A stretch of 38,499 bases of DNA from Flavobacterium lutivivi (GCF_014642275.1 NZ_BMIM01000016.1:1-38499), one strand, 5' to 3'; numbered from the stretch's first letter, positions 8,927 through 16,883 are shown. A program made the numbers and translations. The notes: a model not told the origin generated them from the letters alone.

Positions 8927-8952
8927 AAATCACGCCAATGCGTGATTTTTTT
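8927..8952 (+). terminator. Intrinsic terminator hairpin between the repeat-protein gene and mscS-like gene
   Basis: AAATCACGC, loop CAAT, GCGTGATTT, then a T run: a 9-bp stem. It ends 10 bases before the next ATG (8963) and begins just after the putative mscS-like transcription start, so it may also lie in that gene's leader. Confidence 0.75.
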
Positions 8953-8962
8953 ATAAATAATC

Positions 8963-9787
8963 ATGAAAAAAGAAGAGCTACATTATATCCATTCATTTGA
9001 AGAATATTTGAATGATTTTATAGACTTACTAATAAGCTATTCACCCAAAGTAATATCTGCCTTAATTATTCTTATAGTTGGGTTATATGCTATTCGGTTG
9101 ATTAATAGAACAGCTGTAAAAATTATGCAAAAAAGGGAAATGGAAGTTACCCTTTCAGAGTTTCTATCGAATAGTTTGCTTTGGGCAATGAGAGTTTTAC
9201 TTTTCATTACCGTAATTTCTAGATTGGGAATAGAGTCTTCATCCTTTGTAGCAATTCTCGGTGCAGCAGGATTAGCAGTTGGGCTTTCACTTCAAGGTTC
9301 ATTGTCAAATTTGGCTGGAGGTGTTTTGATTATTCTCTTCAAGCCATTCAAAGTTGGCGACAGTATAGAAGCTCAAGGTGTAAATGGAGTCGTTACAGAT
9401 ATAGAGATTTTCTCGACAAAACTTTTGGGTATAAATAACCAAACAATTTATATTCCCAACGGAATTTTATCTAATGGCACAATAATCAATCATTCGCAAC
9501 AAGGATTTAAACGAGCAGAAATTGTGTTTTCATTATCCTATGAAACAAACATTAAAAATGCCAAAGACATCCTGATGGAAGTCATGAAAAACAATAAAAA
9601 AGTTTTAAAAAAACCAGAACCATTGGTTGTTGTAAAAAATCTTGCAGACACTTCTATACTCTTGGCAATCAAACCATGCGCAAAAATTGAAGATTTTTTA
9701 GCAATGACTTCAGATATTATGGAAGAATCCAAAGAAGCTTTTGATAACGCTGGTATTGCATTTCATCCATCTGCTGTAAAGAAATAA
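8963..9787 (+). CDS. Small-conductance mechanosensitive channel, MscS family
   Basis: The 274-residue protein is the usual size for MscS. Three membrane segments are visible at about 28-48, 70-90 and 93-125. The third is the pore-lining helix, rich in Gly and Ala (LGAAGLAVGLSLQGSLSNLAG). It is followed by the beta domain with the characteristic FKPFKVGD and IPNGILSNGTIIN, then the alpha/beta C-terminal domain. It opens under membrane tension to release solutes during hypo-osmotic shock in the inner membrane. It has its own TTG/TATCTTTG promoter at 8885-8917. The stop abuts the stop of the convergent tsaB gene with no bases between. Confidence 0.95.
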   Translation: MKKEELHYIHSFEEYLNDFIDLLISYSPKVISALIILIVGLYAIRLINRTAVKIMQKREMEVTLSEFLSNSLLWAMRVLLFITVISRLGIESSSFVAILGAAGLAVGLSLQGSLSNLAGGVLIILFKPFKVGDSIEAQGVNGVVTDIEIFSTKLLGINNQTIYIPNGILSNGTIINHSQQGFKRAEIVFSLSYETNIKNAKDILMEVMKNNKKVLKKPEPLVVVKNLADTSILLAIKPCAKIEDFLAMTSDIMEESKEAFDNAGIAFHPSAVKK

Positions 9788-10447
9788 CTATTTGGTCAAT
9801 AAAAAATCTTTTAGGTAAAAAGGTTCAAAATAGGCAACATCTTCAAACTCTTTCGCAATAAACTTTTGAAAACTTAATTCGCTCATTTCATTTGCTGATG
9901 GGAAGATAATTTCTGGCAAAAACTGAAAATTACTTTTGGTTAGAACCGTTTTACACTTTTCTTGACAATCGCCTAAAAAATAGATTTTTTCATTCACATG
10001 AGCATAGCTATTTTCATCTAAAATTTCAGCTTTTGTTTCGGATACAATTTTTTTCTCCTGATTGAATACTGCGCTATATACTTCCATTCTTCGCGCATCG
10101 AGCATTGGAACAATAAGCCCATCATTTTGATGAACTTTACTAGCCAAAATTTCTAATGTATCAATAGCAATCAAAGGTAGATTCAATGCGTAACAAAGAC
10201 CTTTGGCTGCCGAAACTCCAATTCGCAATCCAGTATAAGAACCTGGTCCTTTGCTAACAGCCACAGCATTTATCTCTTTAATATCTACTTGACATTCTTT
10301 AATTACTTCATCTATGAAAACATGAAGTTTTTCGGCATGCGAATATCCTTGGTCTGCTTGTTCTTTACAAAAAAGAGTTTTACCATTTTTTGACAATGAA
10401 ACAGAGCAATTTTTTGTAGCTGTTTCAATATTGAGAATAATTGCCAT
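9788..10447 (-). CDS. tsaB: tRNA N6-threonylcarbamoyladenosine protein TsaB
   Basis: At 219 residues it fits TsaB. The ASKHA-fold start is MAIILNIETATKNCSVSLS, and the family signature SKGPGSYTGLRIG lies at 65-77. TsaB pairs with TsaD and TsaE to make t6A at position 37 of ANN-decoding tRNAs. Its ATG overlaps the stop of the upstream hlyD-like gene by one base (TAATG), so translation is probably coupled and the gene is the last of the tolC-hlyD-tsaB operon. That is an odd partnership for an essential tRNA-modification gene. It is convergent with the mscS-like gene with abutting stops. Confidence 0.95.
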   Translation of the reverse strand: MAIILNIETATKNCSVSLSKNGKTLFCKEQADQGYSHAEKLHVFIDEVIKECQVDIKEINAVAVSKGPGSYTGLRIGVSAAKGLCYALNLPLIAIDTLEILASKVHQNDGLIVPMLDARRMEVYSAVFNQEKKIVSETKAEILDENSYAHVNEKIYFLGDCQEKCKTVLTKSNFQFLPEIIFPSANEMSELSFQKFIAKEFEDVAYFEPFYLKDFLLTK

Positions 10448-11754
10448 TATTTTTTACCCGATTTTTTTTCTTCCTCTTTAGCTTTAGTTTTTACTTTATC
10501 ACCAGAGTTCAAATCTTTGGAAACAGTAGTATATGGACCAGTGATTACAACATCTCCTTTTTTCAATCCAGAAATTATTTCGATGTTTGTATCGTCTTGA
10601 ATGCCTGTTTTTACAATTCTAATTTTGGCTTTATTCCCATCTTTTACAAATACACATTCAAACTTTTTATCGCTTTTTGCTTTCACTTTGCCATCTTCAC
10701 CTTCATCATCTTTTATTTCATAAATTTTTGTTGCGGTTGTGTCAGCTTTTACTACTACAGAACTAATAGGCACACCAATAACATTTTCTTTACGCATAGT
10801 GATGATATCAACTGTAGCAGTCATTCCTGGTCTAAAAGGAGAATAGGTCGAAGGTTTTCCTTCCAATAAATCTTGATAAGATTCTTTGAGAATTCTAACT
10901 TTTACTTTAAAGTTTGTTACTTGATCGGCAGTTGTAGTTGTGCTTGCCGAATTTGAGATGCTAGTTACAATTCCTTTGAATTCTTTTTTCAAATAAGCAT
11001 CAACTTGAATTTTTGTGCTATCGCCAATGCTAACTTTTACGATATCATTTTCATTAACATCTACTTCTACTTCCATATTGGTTAAATCGGCAACTCTAAG
11101 CAATTCTGTTCCTGTCATTTGTTGTGTTCCAAGAACTCTTTCGCCAAGTTCTACACCAAGAGAAGATATTGTTCCATCTGCTGGCGAATAAATAGTTGTT
11201 CTTCCTAGGTTATCTTTTGCTTCTTTGACTGTAGCATTTGCGCTTTGAACATTAAAATAGGCAGATTCTTTACTAGCTTTTGCATTTTCGAAAGTGGCAA
11301 TAGCTTTATCCCAATCAGATTTTGAAATGATTCCTTTGTCATACAAAGTTTTACTTCTTTCATAGCTTGCTTTCGCTTCTTTGAATGTAGCGTCTGCTTG
11401 GCTTAATCCAGCTTTTGAACCAGAAAGATTAGACAATGTTCTATTATAACCAGAAGTATATAAATCTGGATTTATTCTAACGAGTAAATCTCCTTTTTTC
11501 ACCACTTGACCTTCTTTTACAGGCAAAGCGATAATCTCTCCGGAAACTTCAGAAGATATCTTCACTTCTACTTCTGGTTGAATTTTACCAGTAGCCGAAA
11601 CGGTTTCAACAATTGTAATTTCGTCAACTTTTGCAGTTTCTATTTCCTTTACACCTTCATCGCTTCCTAGTGTTCCGTTTTTCTTTAATATTACTAAAAG
11701 CGCTATTAATCCGATTATTATTCCTGCTATCCAATAAATTTTTTTCTTTGACAT
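10447..11754 (-). CDS. Efflux periplasmic adaptor, HlyD/MacA type
   Basis: The 435-residue protein has one N-terminal membrane anchor (about 6-24), then a membrane-fusion-protein core. The barrel-sandwich half-motifs are visible (SGEIIALPVKEGQVVKKGD at about 73-91 and the matching TIYSPADGTISSLGVELGE), separated by a long alpha-helical hairpin of about 90 residues. A beta-barrel and membrane-proximal domain follow, with a charged insert DDEGEDGKVKAKSDKK and a Lys-rich tail. Such adaptors link an inner-membrane pump (MacB-type ABC or RND) to a TolC channel. It starts 4 bases after the tolC-like stop and overlaps tsaB by one base. No pump gene is present here, so the inner-membrane partner must be encoded elsewhere. 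Confidence 0.92.
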   Translation of the reverse strand: MSKKKIYWIAGIIIGLIALLVILKKNGTLGSDEGVKEIETAKVDEITIVETVSATGKIQPEVEVKISSEVSGEIIALPVKEGQVVKKGDLLVRINPDLYTSGYNRTLSNLSGSKAGLSQADATFKEAKASYERSKTLYDKGIISKSDWDKAIATFENAKASKESAYFNVQSANATVKEAKDNLGRTTIYSPADGTISSLGVELGERVLGTQQMTGTELLRVADLTNMEVEVDVNENDIVKVSIGDSTKIQVDAYLKKEFKGIVTSISNSASTTTTADQVTNFKVKVRILKESYQDLLEGKPSTYSPFRPGMTATVDIITMRKENVIGVPISSVVVKADTTATKIYEIKDDEGEDGKVKAKSDKKFECVFVKDGNKAKIRIVKTGIQDDTNIEIISGLKKGDVVITGPYTTVSKDLNSGDKVKTKAKEEEKKSGKK

Positions 11755-11758
11755 GGTT

Positions 11759-13147
11759 TTATGGTTTTTTTAATATTGGGATTCCAAAATAAAGTTCAAC
11801 AACTTTTTCTTTAAAAATAAAATCATATTTTGCTCTGATTGCATCAGATTGAGCTGTTGTGTATAGCAATTGTGCTTGATTGTAGTCAAAAGCATTCATC
11901 ATACCTACAGCAAATTTTTCTTTTGCATAATTAAAAGCTTCTTCTCTAGCTTCGAGAGCAGAAACCGCCGATTCATATGTTTTCAATGCAGCATTGGTGT
12001 CGGTGAAAGCAGTGTAAACATTTCTTTCCAAATCAAGTTCTGCTTGATTATATGCATTTTTTATTCTCTCATAATTTACTTTAGATTTTGCCACATTATT
12101 TCTAGCTGAAAATCCATTTAGAATTGGAACATTCAGTTGTAATCCAAAGTTATGCCCTTTATTATCACTAAATTGATCAAAAAGAGGTAATGGTCCAGCA
12201 ACTATTGGGTTTCCTCCACCATCAACACCTATTATTCTATCAGAATAACTGGCACGTGTACTAAAGCTATAAAATCCTGACAAACTTGGTTGCATAGTAC
12301 CTTTAGCAATCTTTACATCTCTTTCTGCAACATCCAAATTTGTTTTTGCAATTTTTATCTCTATTCTATGTTCAAGTGCTTTTTCATAAATAGTTTGTGG
12401 TTTTTCTAATAATGTAGCGCTTTGCTCAGCATTGATATTTTCCTCAACAATATCAAAATTTTTGAAATCGTCTAATTGAAGCAATTGGGCCAAACTAAGT
12501 TTTGATATCAATAAATTATTTTCGGCAACCAAAATTTTCTGTTTATCTAGAGCTACAGTAGCTTTCACATCGAGTAAATCTCCTCTAGGCACAGAACCTG
12601 CTTTGACCAATTCTTCACTTCTCTTCAATTGTTTTTCATCATTAACCAATTGTGCTTGTTGCACTTTCAAATTCTCTTTATTGAAAAGAATATTCAAATA
12701 GGCATTGGCAACAGAAAGTGAAATGTCATCTTGAATTTTTGACAAATTGTATTGTGAAGCTAATTCTGATAGTTTTGCTCTACGAAGTCTGTTTTGGTTT
12801 TGAAGTCCGTTGTATATATCAACACTTGAATTAAGACTAACAGAACTAAACTGAGTGGTTTGATTTTCTAGTAATCCTGTTGTAATATTCTGGTTTAAAC
12901 CAATGTTCCATGAATGATTTGCTCCAGCATTCAAACTAGGAAGGAAATTGCCTAAAGCAGAGTTTTTATCAATTTTTGCACTTTGCAAATCGAGTTCGGA
13001 TTGCTTTACCGAAATGTTGTTTTTTAATGCATATTCAACACATTCTTGCAGAGTCCATTTTTTATCTTGTGCTACAGAAGTCAAACCCGCAAGAAGCAAG
13101 ACAAACAAAAAATAATTGATTTTAGTTTTTATCATATTATTTAGCAT
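11759..13147 (-). CDS. TolC-family outer membrane efflux channel
   Basis: At 462 residues with a signal peptide (ending LLLAGLTSVAQ, about residue 26) followed by WTLQECVEYALKNNISVKQ, this is the standard start of an OEP/TolC protein. Two OEP repeats follow, rich in A/L/N/Q/E coiled helices, such as AKTNLDVAERDVKIAKG and the C-terminal AREEAFNYAKEKFAVG with DYNQAQLL. It forms the trimeric outer-membrane tunnel for efflux with the hlyD-like adaptor encoded next. ATG at 13147 was taken; a second ATG at 13135 (residue 5) is possible. A TACCTTTG box lies 21 bases upstream. It is the first gene of the operon. Confidence 0.94.
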   Translation of the reverse strand: MLNNMIKTKINYFLFVLLLAGLTSVAQDKKWTLQECVEYALKNNISVKQSELDLQSAKIDKNSALGNFLPSLNAGANHSWNIGLNQNITTGLLENQTTQFSSVSLNSSVDIYNGLQNQNRLRRAKLSELASQYNLSKIQDDISLSVANAYLNILFNKENLKVQQAQLVNDEKQLKRSEELVKAGSVPRGDLLDVKATVALDKQKILVAENNLLISKLSLAQLLQLDDFKNFDIVEENINAEQSATLLEKPQTIYEKALEHRIEIKIAKTNLDVAERDVKIAKGTMQPSLSGFYSFSTRASYSDRIIGVDGGGNPIVAGPLPLFDQFSDNKGHNFGLQLNVPILNGFSARNNVAKSKVNYERIKNAYNQAELDLERNVYTAFTDTNAALKTYESAVSALEAREEAFNYAKEKFAVGMMNAFDYNQAQLLYTTAQSDAIRAKYDFIFKEKVVELYFGIPILKKP

Positions 13148-13168
13148 TAATTACCAAATTCATATTTA

Positions 13169-13176
13169 CAAAGGTA
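13169..13176 (-). promoter_or_regulatory. -7 box of the tolC-hlyD-tsaB operon
   Basis: The minus strand reads TACCTTTG, an exact TAnnTTTG match, ending 21 bases before the tolC-like ATG. No clear -33 TTG is seen at 17-23 bases. Confidence 0.5.
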
Positions 13177-13256
13177 TGACTTTTGCTATAGAATTTTTTA
13201 ATAAACTATTTGTCATAGGTTTTTTAATAATGTTACACTTTTGCTGATTTTCGTTT

Positions 13257-13264
13257 TACATTTG
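13257..13264 (+). promoter_or_regulatory. -7 box of the DUF4403 gene
   Basis: TACATTTG matches TAnnTTTG and ends 21 bases before the ATG at 13286. The nearest TTG upstream (13241-13243) is only 13 bases away, so the -33 element is unclear. The box supports the start at 13286 over an earlier in-frame TTG at 13241. Confidence 0.45.
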
Positions 13265-13285
13265 TCAAAATTTTATTCATTCCAC

Positions 13286-14677
13286 ATGAAACACCTTCTT
13301 TCATTTCTTCTTTTATTCGGAATTATGAATTTGTTCTTTAGTTGTTCTTCCTCGCAAAAAATTGAAGCTCTAAAACCCCTTCCTACTGATAATTCGCCAA
13401 TGGTTTATAAAACCACAACTTCTATCATAAGCATGCCTCTGGAAATTAGCTTAAAAGAAATAGAGAACCAAACAAACAAATCACTGAATGGGTTGATTTA
13501 TGAAGACAACAACCTAGAAGATGATAAGACTGAAATGAAAATTTGGAAAACAGCTCCAATACAAATCACAGAAACGAATGGAAAAATCAGAACCGTTTTA
13601 CCATTAAAAATTTGGTCAAAGTTCAAATATGGAACAAACTTCATGGGCTTAAACGATACTCGAGAAATAAATCTGAATGGTACTATAACGTTACTGAGCG
13701 ATGTAAAACTGAATAATTTCAAACTAACAACGATTTCCAAAATAGATGATTTTGAATGGAGCGAAAGTCCAAGCATTCTTGTTTCTGGAAAAAACATTCC
13801 TATTACTTATATTATCAACCCAACGCTTTCAATTTTCAAATCAAAAATGGCAAAGAAAATTGATGAAGCTATTGAAAAATCTGCCGATTTTAAGCCTTAT
13901 GTTTTAGATGTTCTAGAAAAAATGAGCACACCATTTGTAACCAGCGAACAATATGAAACTTGGTTTAAACTTATCCCAATTGAGGTTTATGTTACTGATG
14001 CCGTTTTGGAAAAAAAAGACATCAAAATGGATTTGGGATTAAAGTGCAACATGCAAACTATGGTAGGTTTAAAACCTAAAAATACTTTTGACCGAAATGC
14101 AATTAGTTTTAAACCAGTTGCAAAAATTCCTGAAAAGATTTCGGCACATATTGCAGCAATTTCTACCTATGAAAGTGCTTCAAGAATAATTACAAATAAT
14201 TTTAAAGGAAAAGAATTTGCCTCAGGTAAGCGAAAAATAACCGTTCAGAAAGTTGATTTATGGCAAAAAGATGGCAAAATTATTATTGCTCTTGAAATGA
14301 CTGGCAGCATTGATGGAACTATTTATTTATCTGGTATCCCAAATTATAATGCCATAACAAAAGAGATTTTTTTCGACCAAATGGACTATGTGCTCAACAC
14401 AAAAGGATTGTTGACAAAAACAGCCAACTGGTTGCTACAAGGTGTAATTTTGAAAAAAATAGAAGAAAATTGTCGCTACTCTATAAAAACTAATTTAGAT
14501 GAAGCTAAAAAAAGTATGTTACCCTATTTAACAAATTATTCTCCTATGAAAGGTGTTTTTGTTAACGGAACGATGAATGATTTCGAATTTGAAAAAGTAG
14601 AAATTACCAACAAAGCTATCATCGCTTTTATCTCTACTACTGGAAAAATGAATGTAAAAATTGATGGAATGGAATAA
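13286..14677 (+). CDS. DUF4403-family lipoprotein
   Basis: The 463-residue protein begins MKHLLSFLLLFGIMNLFFSC, a lipoprotein signal with the probable lipidated cysteine at residue 20. The mature part matches my memory of DUF4403 proteins: an early SxxxMPLEISLKEIENQTNKS segment, an interior I-W-K-T-A-P strand, and repeated amphipathic beta strands like a tubular lipid-binding fold. Function is unknown; a lipid- or surface-related envelope role is inference. ATG 13286 was preferred because it begins the signal peptide and follows the TACATTTG box by 21 bases. Its stop abuts the stop of the convergent CxxC protein gene. Family confidence is moderate and coding confidence high. Confidence 0.8.
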   Translation: MKHLLSFLLLFGIMNLFFSCSSSQKIEALKPLPTDNSPMVYKTTTSIISMPLEISLKEIENQTNKSLNGLIYEDNNLEDDKTEMKIWKTAPIQITETNGKIRTVLPLKIWSKFKYGTNFMGLNDTREINLNGTITLLSDVKLNNFKLTTISKIDDFEWSESPSILVSGKNIPITYIINPTLSIFKSKMAKKIDEAIEKSADFKPYVLDVLEKMSTPFVTSEQYETWFKLIPIEVYVTDAVLEKKDIKMDLGLKCNMQTMVGLKPKNTFDRNAISFKPVAKIPEKISAHIAAISTYESASRIITNNFKGKEFASGKRKITVQKVDLWQKDGKIIIALEMTGSIDGTIYLSGIPNYNAITKEIFFDQMDYVLNTKGLLTKTANWLLQGVILKKIEENCRYSIKTNLDEAKKSMLPYLTNYSPMKGVFVNGTMNDFEFEKVEITNKAIIAFISTTGKMNVKIDGME

Positions 14678-14944
14678 TCATTTTTGTTCTTTTTTCCCAA
14701 AATACATTCTGTAAATCACAATTCCAATAAGCCCAACAAGTATATATGGTATTGCCATCAGGTAAACAATTCCATCGTTGACTGCTTCTACTTTTTGATT
14801 TTCACCACTACTTTCGAGTGATGCTCTACACATGGCACATTGAGCTTTTGAAGCAAGAGGCAACAGGCAATAAACAATAAGCAAAATAAATTTGCTAAAA
14901 TTGGCTTGTGACTTTTGACTTGTGCCTTTTGACTTAGTTAGCAT
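14678..14944 (-). CDS. Small exported membrane protein with CxxC, cytochrome oxidase cluster
   Basis: The 88-residue protein has an N-terminal hydrophobic signal (about 18-35, ending SKAQ) directly followed by CAMC (Cys37 and Cys40 by count), then a second membrane segment at about 59-80 and a basic tail. I do not recognise a named family. A CxxC at the start of the mature, periplasmic part next to SCO and DUF420 genes hints at copper or thiol chemistry in oxidase assembly (inference). It overlaps the DUF420 stop by 11 bases and is the last gene of the cluster. The first 14 codons are built from a 14-bp tandem repeat (14905-14932), so the real start could differ, though no better ATG exists. 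Confidence 0.72.
   Translation of the reverse strand: MLTKSKGTSQKSQANFSKFILLIVYCLLPLASKAQCAMCRASLESSGENQKVEAVNDGIVYLMAIPYILVGLIGIVIYRMYFGKKEQK
14905..14935. repeat. 14-bp tandem repeat, two copies plus CTT
   Basis: CTTGTGACTTTTGA (14905-14918) is followed directly by CTTGTGCCTTTTGA (14919-14932), one mismatch, and then CTT. It lies inside the first codons of the CxxC protein gene. A 14-bp period is not a multiple of three, so it is not a protein-level repeat. Confidence 0.8.
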
Positions 14945-15527
14945 AATATGGGGAAATCATCAGGTAAACTACAACACCTGTAACAGCTACATACAACCAA
15001 ATAGGAAATGTGATTTTTGCTATTTTTTTATGTTTGTCAAATCGTTCCGAAAGAGCTCTTACATAGGTAAACAAAACTAACGGAATAATTGAAACCGAAA
15101 GTACTATATGTGTTATCAATATAAAAAAGTACACCAATCTAGTTGAACCCGCTTGTAGCTTTTCTTCATCGCTCAACATCCCATCATGATTAACATCTCC
15201 AAAATAAGTTGAATCTGCTGTCATGTGATAGGCAACATACATCACCAAAAACATTACAGAACATGCAATTGCAGTTGTCATCAGTTTTTGATGCAATGAT
15301 TTATTGCCTTTCTTTATAGCCAAAACAGCCCAGACTAAAAGAACAGCTGTAACTCCATTTATTGTGGCATATATTGGAGGCAGAAATGAAAGAGGTTCTA
15401 TATTAATTCCAAAATCTTTCAATTTTACACTAAATAATACAGCTACAACAACAGGTATTATTATAGAAACAACAACAATAAAGCTGCTAAACTTTTTTTC
15501 TAAATCTTTGCTATTTACATTATTCAT
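14934..15527 (-). CDS. DUF420 membrane protein (CtaM-like oxidase maturation factor) with EF-hand loop
   Basis: About 197 residues with four to five membrane helices. The DUF420 features are present: PPIYATINGVTAVLLVWAVLAIK, an H-Q-K-L-M-T-T-A helix start, V-A-Y-H-M, and ITHIVLSV. DUF420 proteins (CtaM/YozB in Firmicutes) are needed to mature heme-copper oxidases, which fits the cox/SCO context. Between two helices, at 15162-15197, is the loop DVNHDGMLSDEE, which has a canonical calcium EF-hand ligand pattern. I chose the ATG at 15527 (MNNVNSKDLEKK), overlapping the SCO stop by 8 bases; an earlier in-frame start at 15551 would overlap by 32 bases. Confidence 0.87.
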   Translation of the reverse strand: MNNVNSKDLEKKFSSFIVVVSIIIPVVVAVLFSVKLKDFGINIEPLSFLPPIYATINGVTAVLLVWAVLAIKKGNKSLHQKLMTTAIACSVMFLVMYVAYHMTADSTYFGDVNHDGMLSDEEKLQAGSTRLVYFFILITHIVLSVSIIPLVLFTYVRALSERFDKHKKIAKITFPIWLYVAVTGVVVYLMISPYYAN

Positions 15528-16206
15528 TGAGTAATTTTTTAATATCTTCAATTAGGGCTTTCACGCCTTTTTTCTCTAAACCGTCGTAGTAAATAATTTT
15601 ATTGCCAAACTCATCTTTTCGGCTTCTAATGTTTCCATTTTTATCAATAAGGGCAAACAATCCAGAATGCTCAAAACCACCATTAACATTTTTGTTTTCA
15701 CCAGCATAAAGGTTAAATCCTTTATTGGCTATATCAAAAATATATTCTTTTTCTCCAGTCAAAAAATGCCAGTTTGATGATTTTACACCTAGTTTTTCTG
15801 CATGTTCTTTCAAAACTTTTTCGGTGTCATTTTCTGGGTTGATAGAAATTGATGCTATTCCAAAGTTTGGATTACCAAAAAATTCTTTTTCAATGGTAAG
15901 CATGTTTTGATTCATTCTAGGACAAATAGTAGGACAAGTAGTGAAGAAAAATTCAACCACATATACTTTACCTTTATAAGATTGATTTGAAATCTCTTTC
16001 CCATTTTGATCTTTTAGAGAAAATTTTGGCGCAGGACCAATAATTTCTAGACTTTGAGCACTGTAGTTTTTATTCCCAGAAACCTGATCAAGTCTGTCGC
16101 CTTGCACCACTTTGTTTGACTTCACTCTGTCTATTATTTTTGGAATAAAAATGATACCAAAAACAAGTATGATAAAAGCAATTCCTATATATGCTTTATT
16201 TTTCAT
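15520..16206 (-). CDS. SCO1/SenC-family copper chaperone for cytochrome c oxidase
   Basis: The 228-residue protein has an N-terminal membrane anchor (about 5-22) and a periplasmic thioredoxin-fold domain. Copper ligands are in place: CPTIC at Cys91 and Cys95 and His180 in GGFEHSGLFALIDKNG. SCO proteins deliver copper to, or keep reduced, the CuA site of subunit II. It starts 3 bases after the upstream cysteine-less paralogue stops and overlaps the DUF420 start, so it is the middle of a tight operon. Confidence 0.95.
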   Translation of the reverse strand: MKNKAYIGIAFIILVFGIIFIPKIIDRVKSNKVVQGDRLDQVSGNKNYSAQSLEIIGPAPKFSLKDQNGKEISNQSYKGKVYVVEFFFTTCPTICPRMNQNMLTIEKEFFGNPNFGIASISINPENDTEKVLKEHAEKLGVKSSNWHFLTGEKEYIFDIANKGFNLYAGENKNVNGGFEHSGLFALIDKNGNIRSRKDEFGNKIIYYDGLEKKGVKALIEDIKKLLNE

Positions 16207-16209
16207 TTG

Positions 16210-16866
16210 TTATATTTTTCTGTTTGCACTATTTTTTTTCAAAGCCAAACGATATTCAGCTAAAATTATCTTAACATCATCTGTCATTTCATTATGCAAT
16301 TCTGATGATGAACTAAAATCATAACCTTCGCGATATTCTTCTTCACCTTGAACACTTTTCCCTTTTCTTCCTCTGATATTTCTTTCCTTGTCAATTATAT
16401 AAACAGTATTTGTTCCTGAATTTTGGTCTAATTTACCTTGTAATTTTAAGTTTTGGAAATACTTATTTATATCATCTTTTGAAGCAAAAACAAAATGATA
16501 TCTTGATGTATCTGTTATTTTTTGTAATCTAAAAAGTATTTCTTTTGCTTGTCCTTGGGTTCCATCTGGAGCAATAAAAACCATTTGGAAATCTTTGAAC
16601 TCATGGTTACGGTTATATATTTTTTGATTTAGTAAAAAGAAACTGCCTCTTTTTTGAAAAAGGCTATCTCCAGGAAAACCAAGTATGGTTATTTTCCCAT
16701 TAAAAGTACTCTTCTTGCCATCAAGCGTTTGCCAATCTTGATTGATATCTGCAATTGTTTTTGTTAAAACAGGAAGTTTAATAAAGCTATTTACTCCTGT
16801 TGCAAAAAACATATAAACCACTAACGGAAGTATAAAAAGGACTATTAGAACAAATTTCTTTTTCAT
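16210..16866 (-). CDS. SCO-like membrane-anchored protein lacking all cysteines
   Basis: The 218-residue protein has an N-terminal membrane anchor (about 4-25) and then a thioredoxin-like pattern parallel to SCO: a KITILGFPGD strand where SCO has its CxxxC strand, a D-F-Q-M-V-F-I-A-P-D-G-T strand, and a NTVYIIDKERNIRGRKG C-terminal strand. I find no cysteine anywhere, and the SCO copper-binding histidine before the last strand is also replaced. It therefore looks like a non-catalytic SCO paralogue. It heads the second oxidase-assembly operon just after the hairpin at 16893-16920, with a TATTTTTG box 17 bases before its ATG. Fold assignment is by eye; coding status is firm. Confidence 0.8.
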   Translation of the reverse strand: MKKKFVLIVLFILPLVVYMFFATGVNSFIKLPVLTKTIADINQDWQTLDGKKSTFNGKITILGFPGDSLFQKRGSFFLLNQKIYNRNHEFKDFQMVFIAPDGTQGQAKEILFRLQKITDTSRYHFVFASKDDINKYFQNLKLQGKLDQNSGTNTVYIIDKERNIRGRKGKSVQGEEEYREGYDFSSSSELHNEMTDDVKIILAEYRLALKKNSANRKI

Positions 16867-16883
16867 TGTTGTAAAATACTTTG

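Noticed and set aside
13241-13285. Earlier TTG start for the DUF4403 gene
   Set aside because: It would put 15 residues before the lipoprotein signal and place the TACATTTG box inside the coding region.
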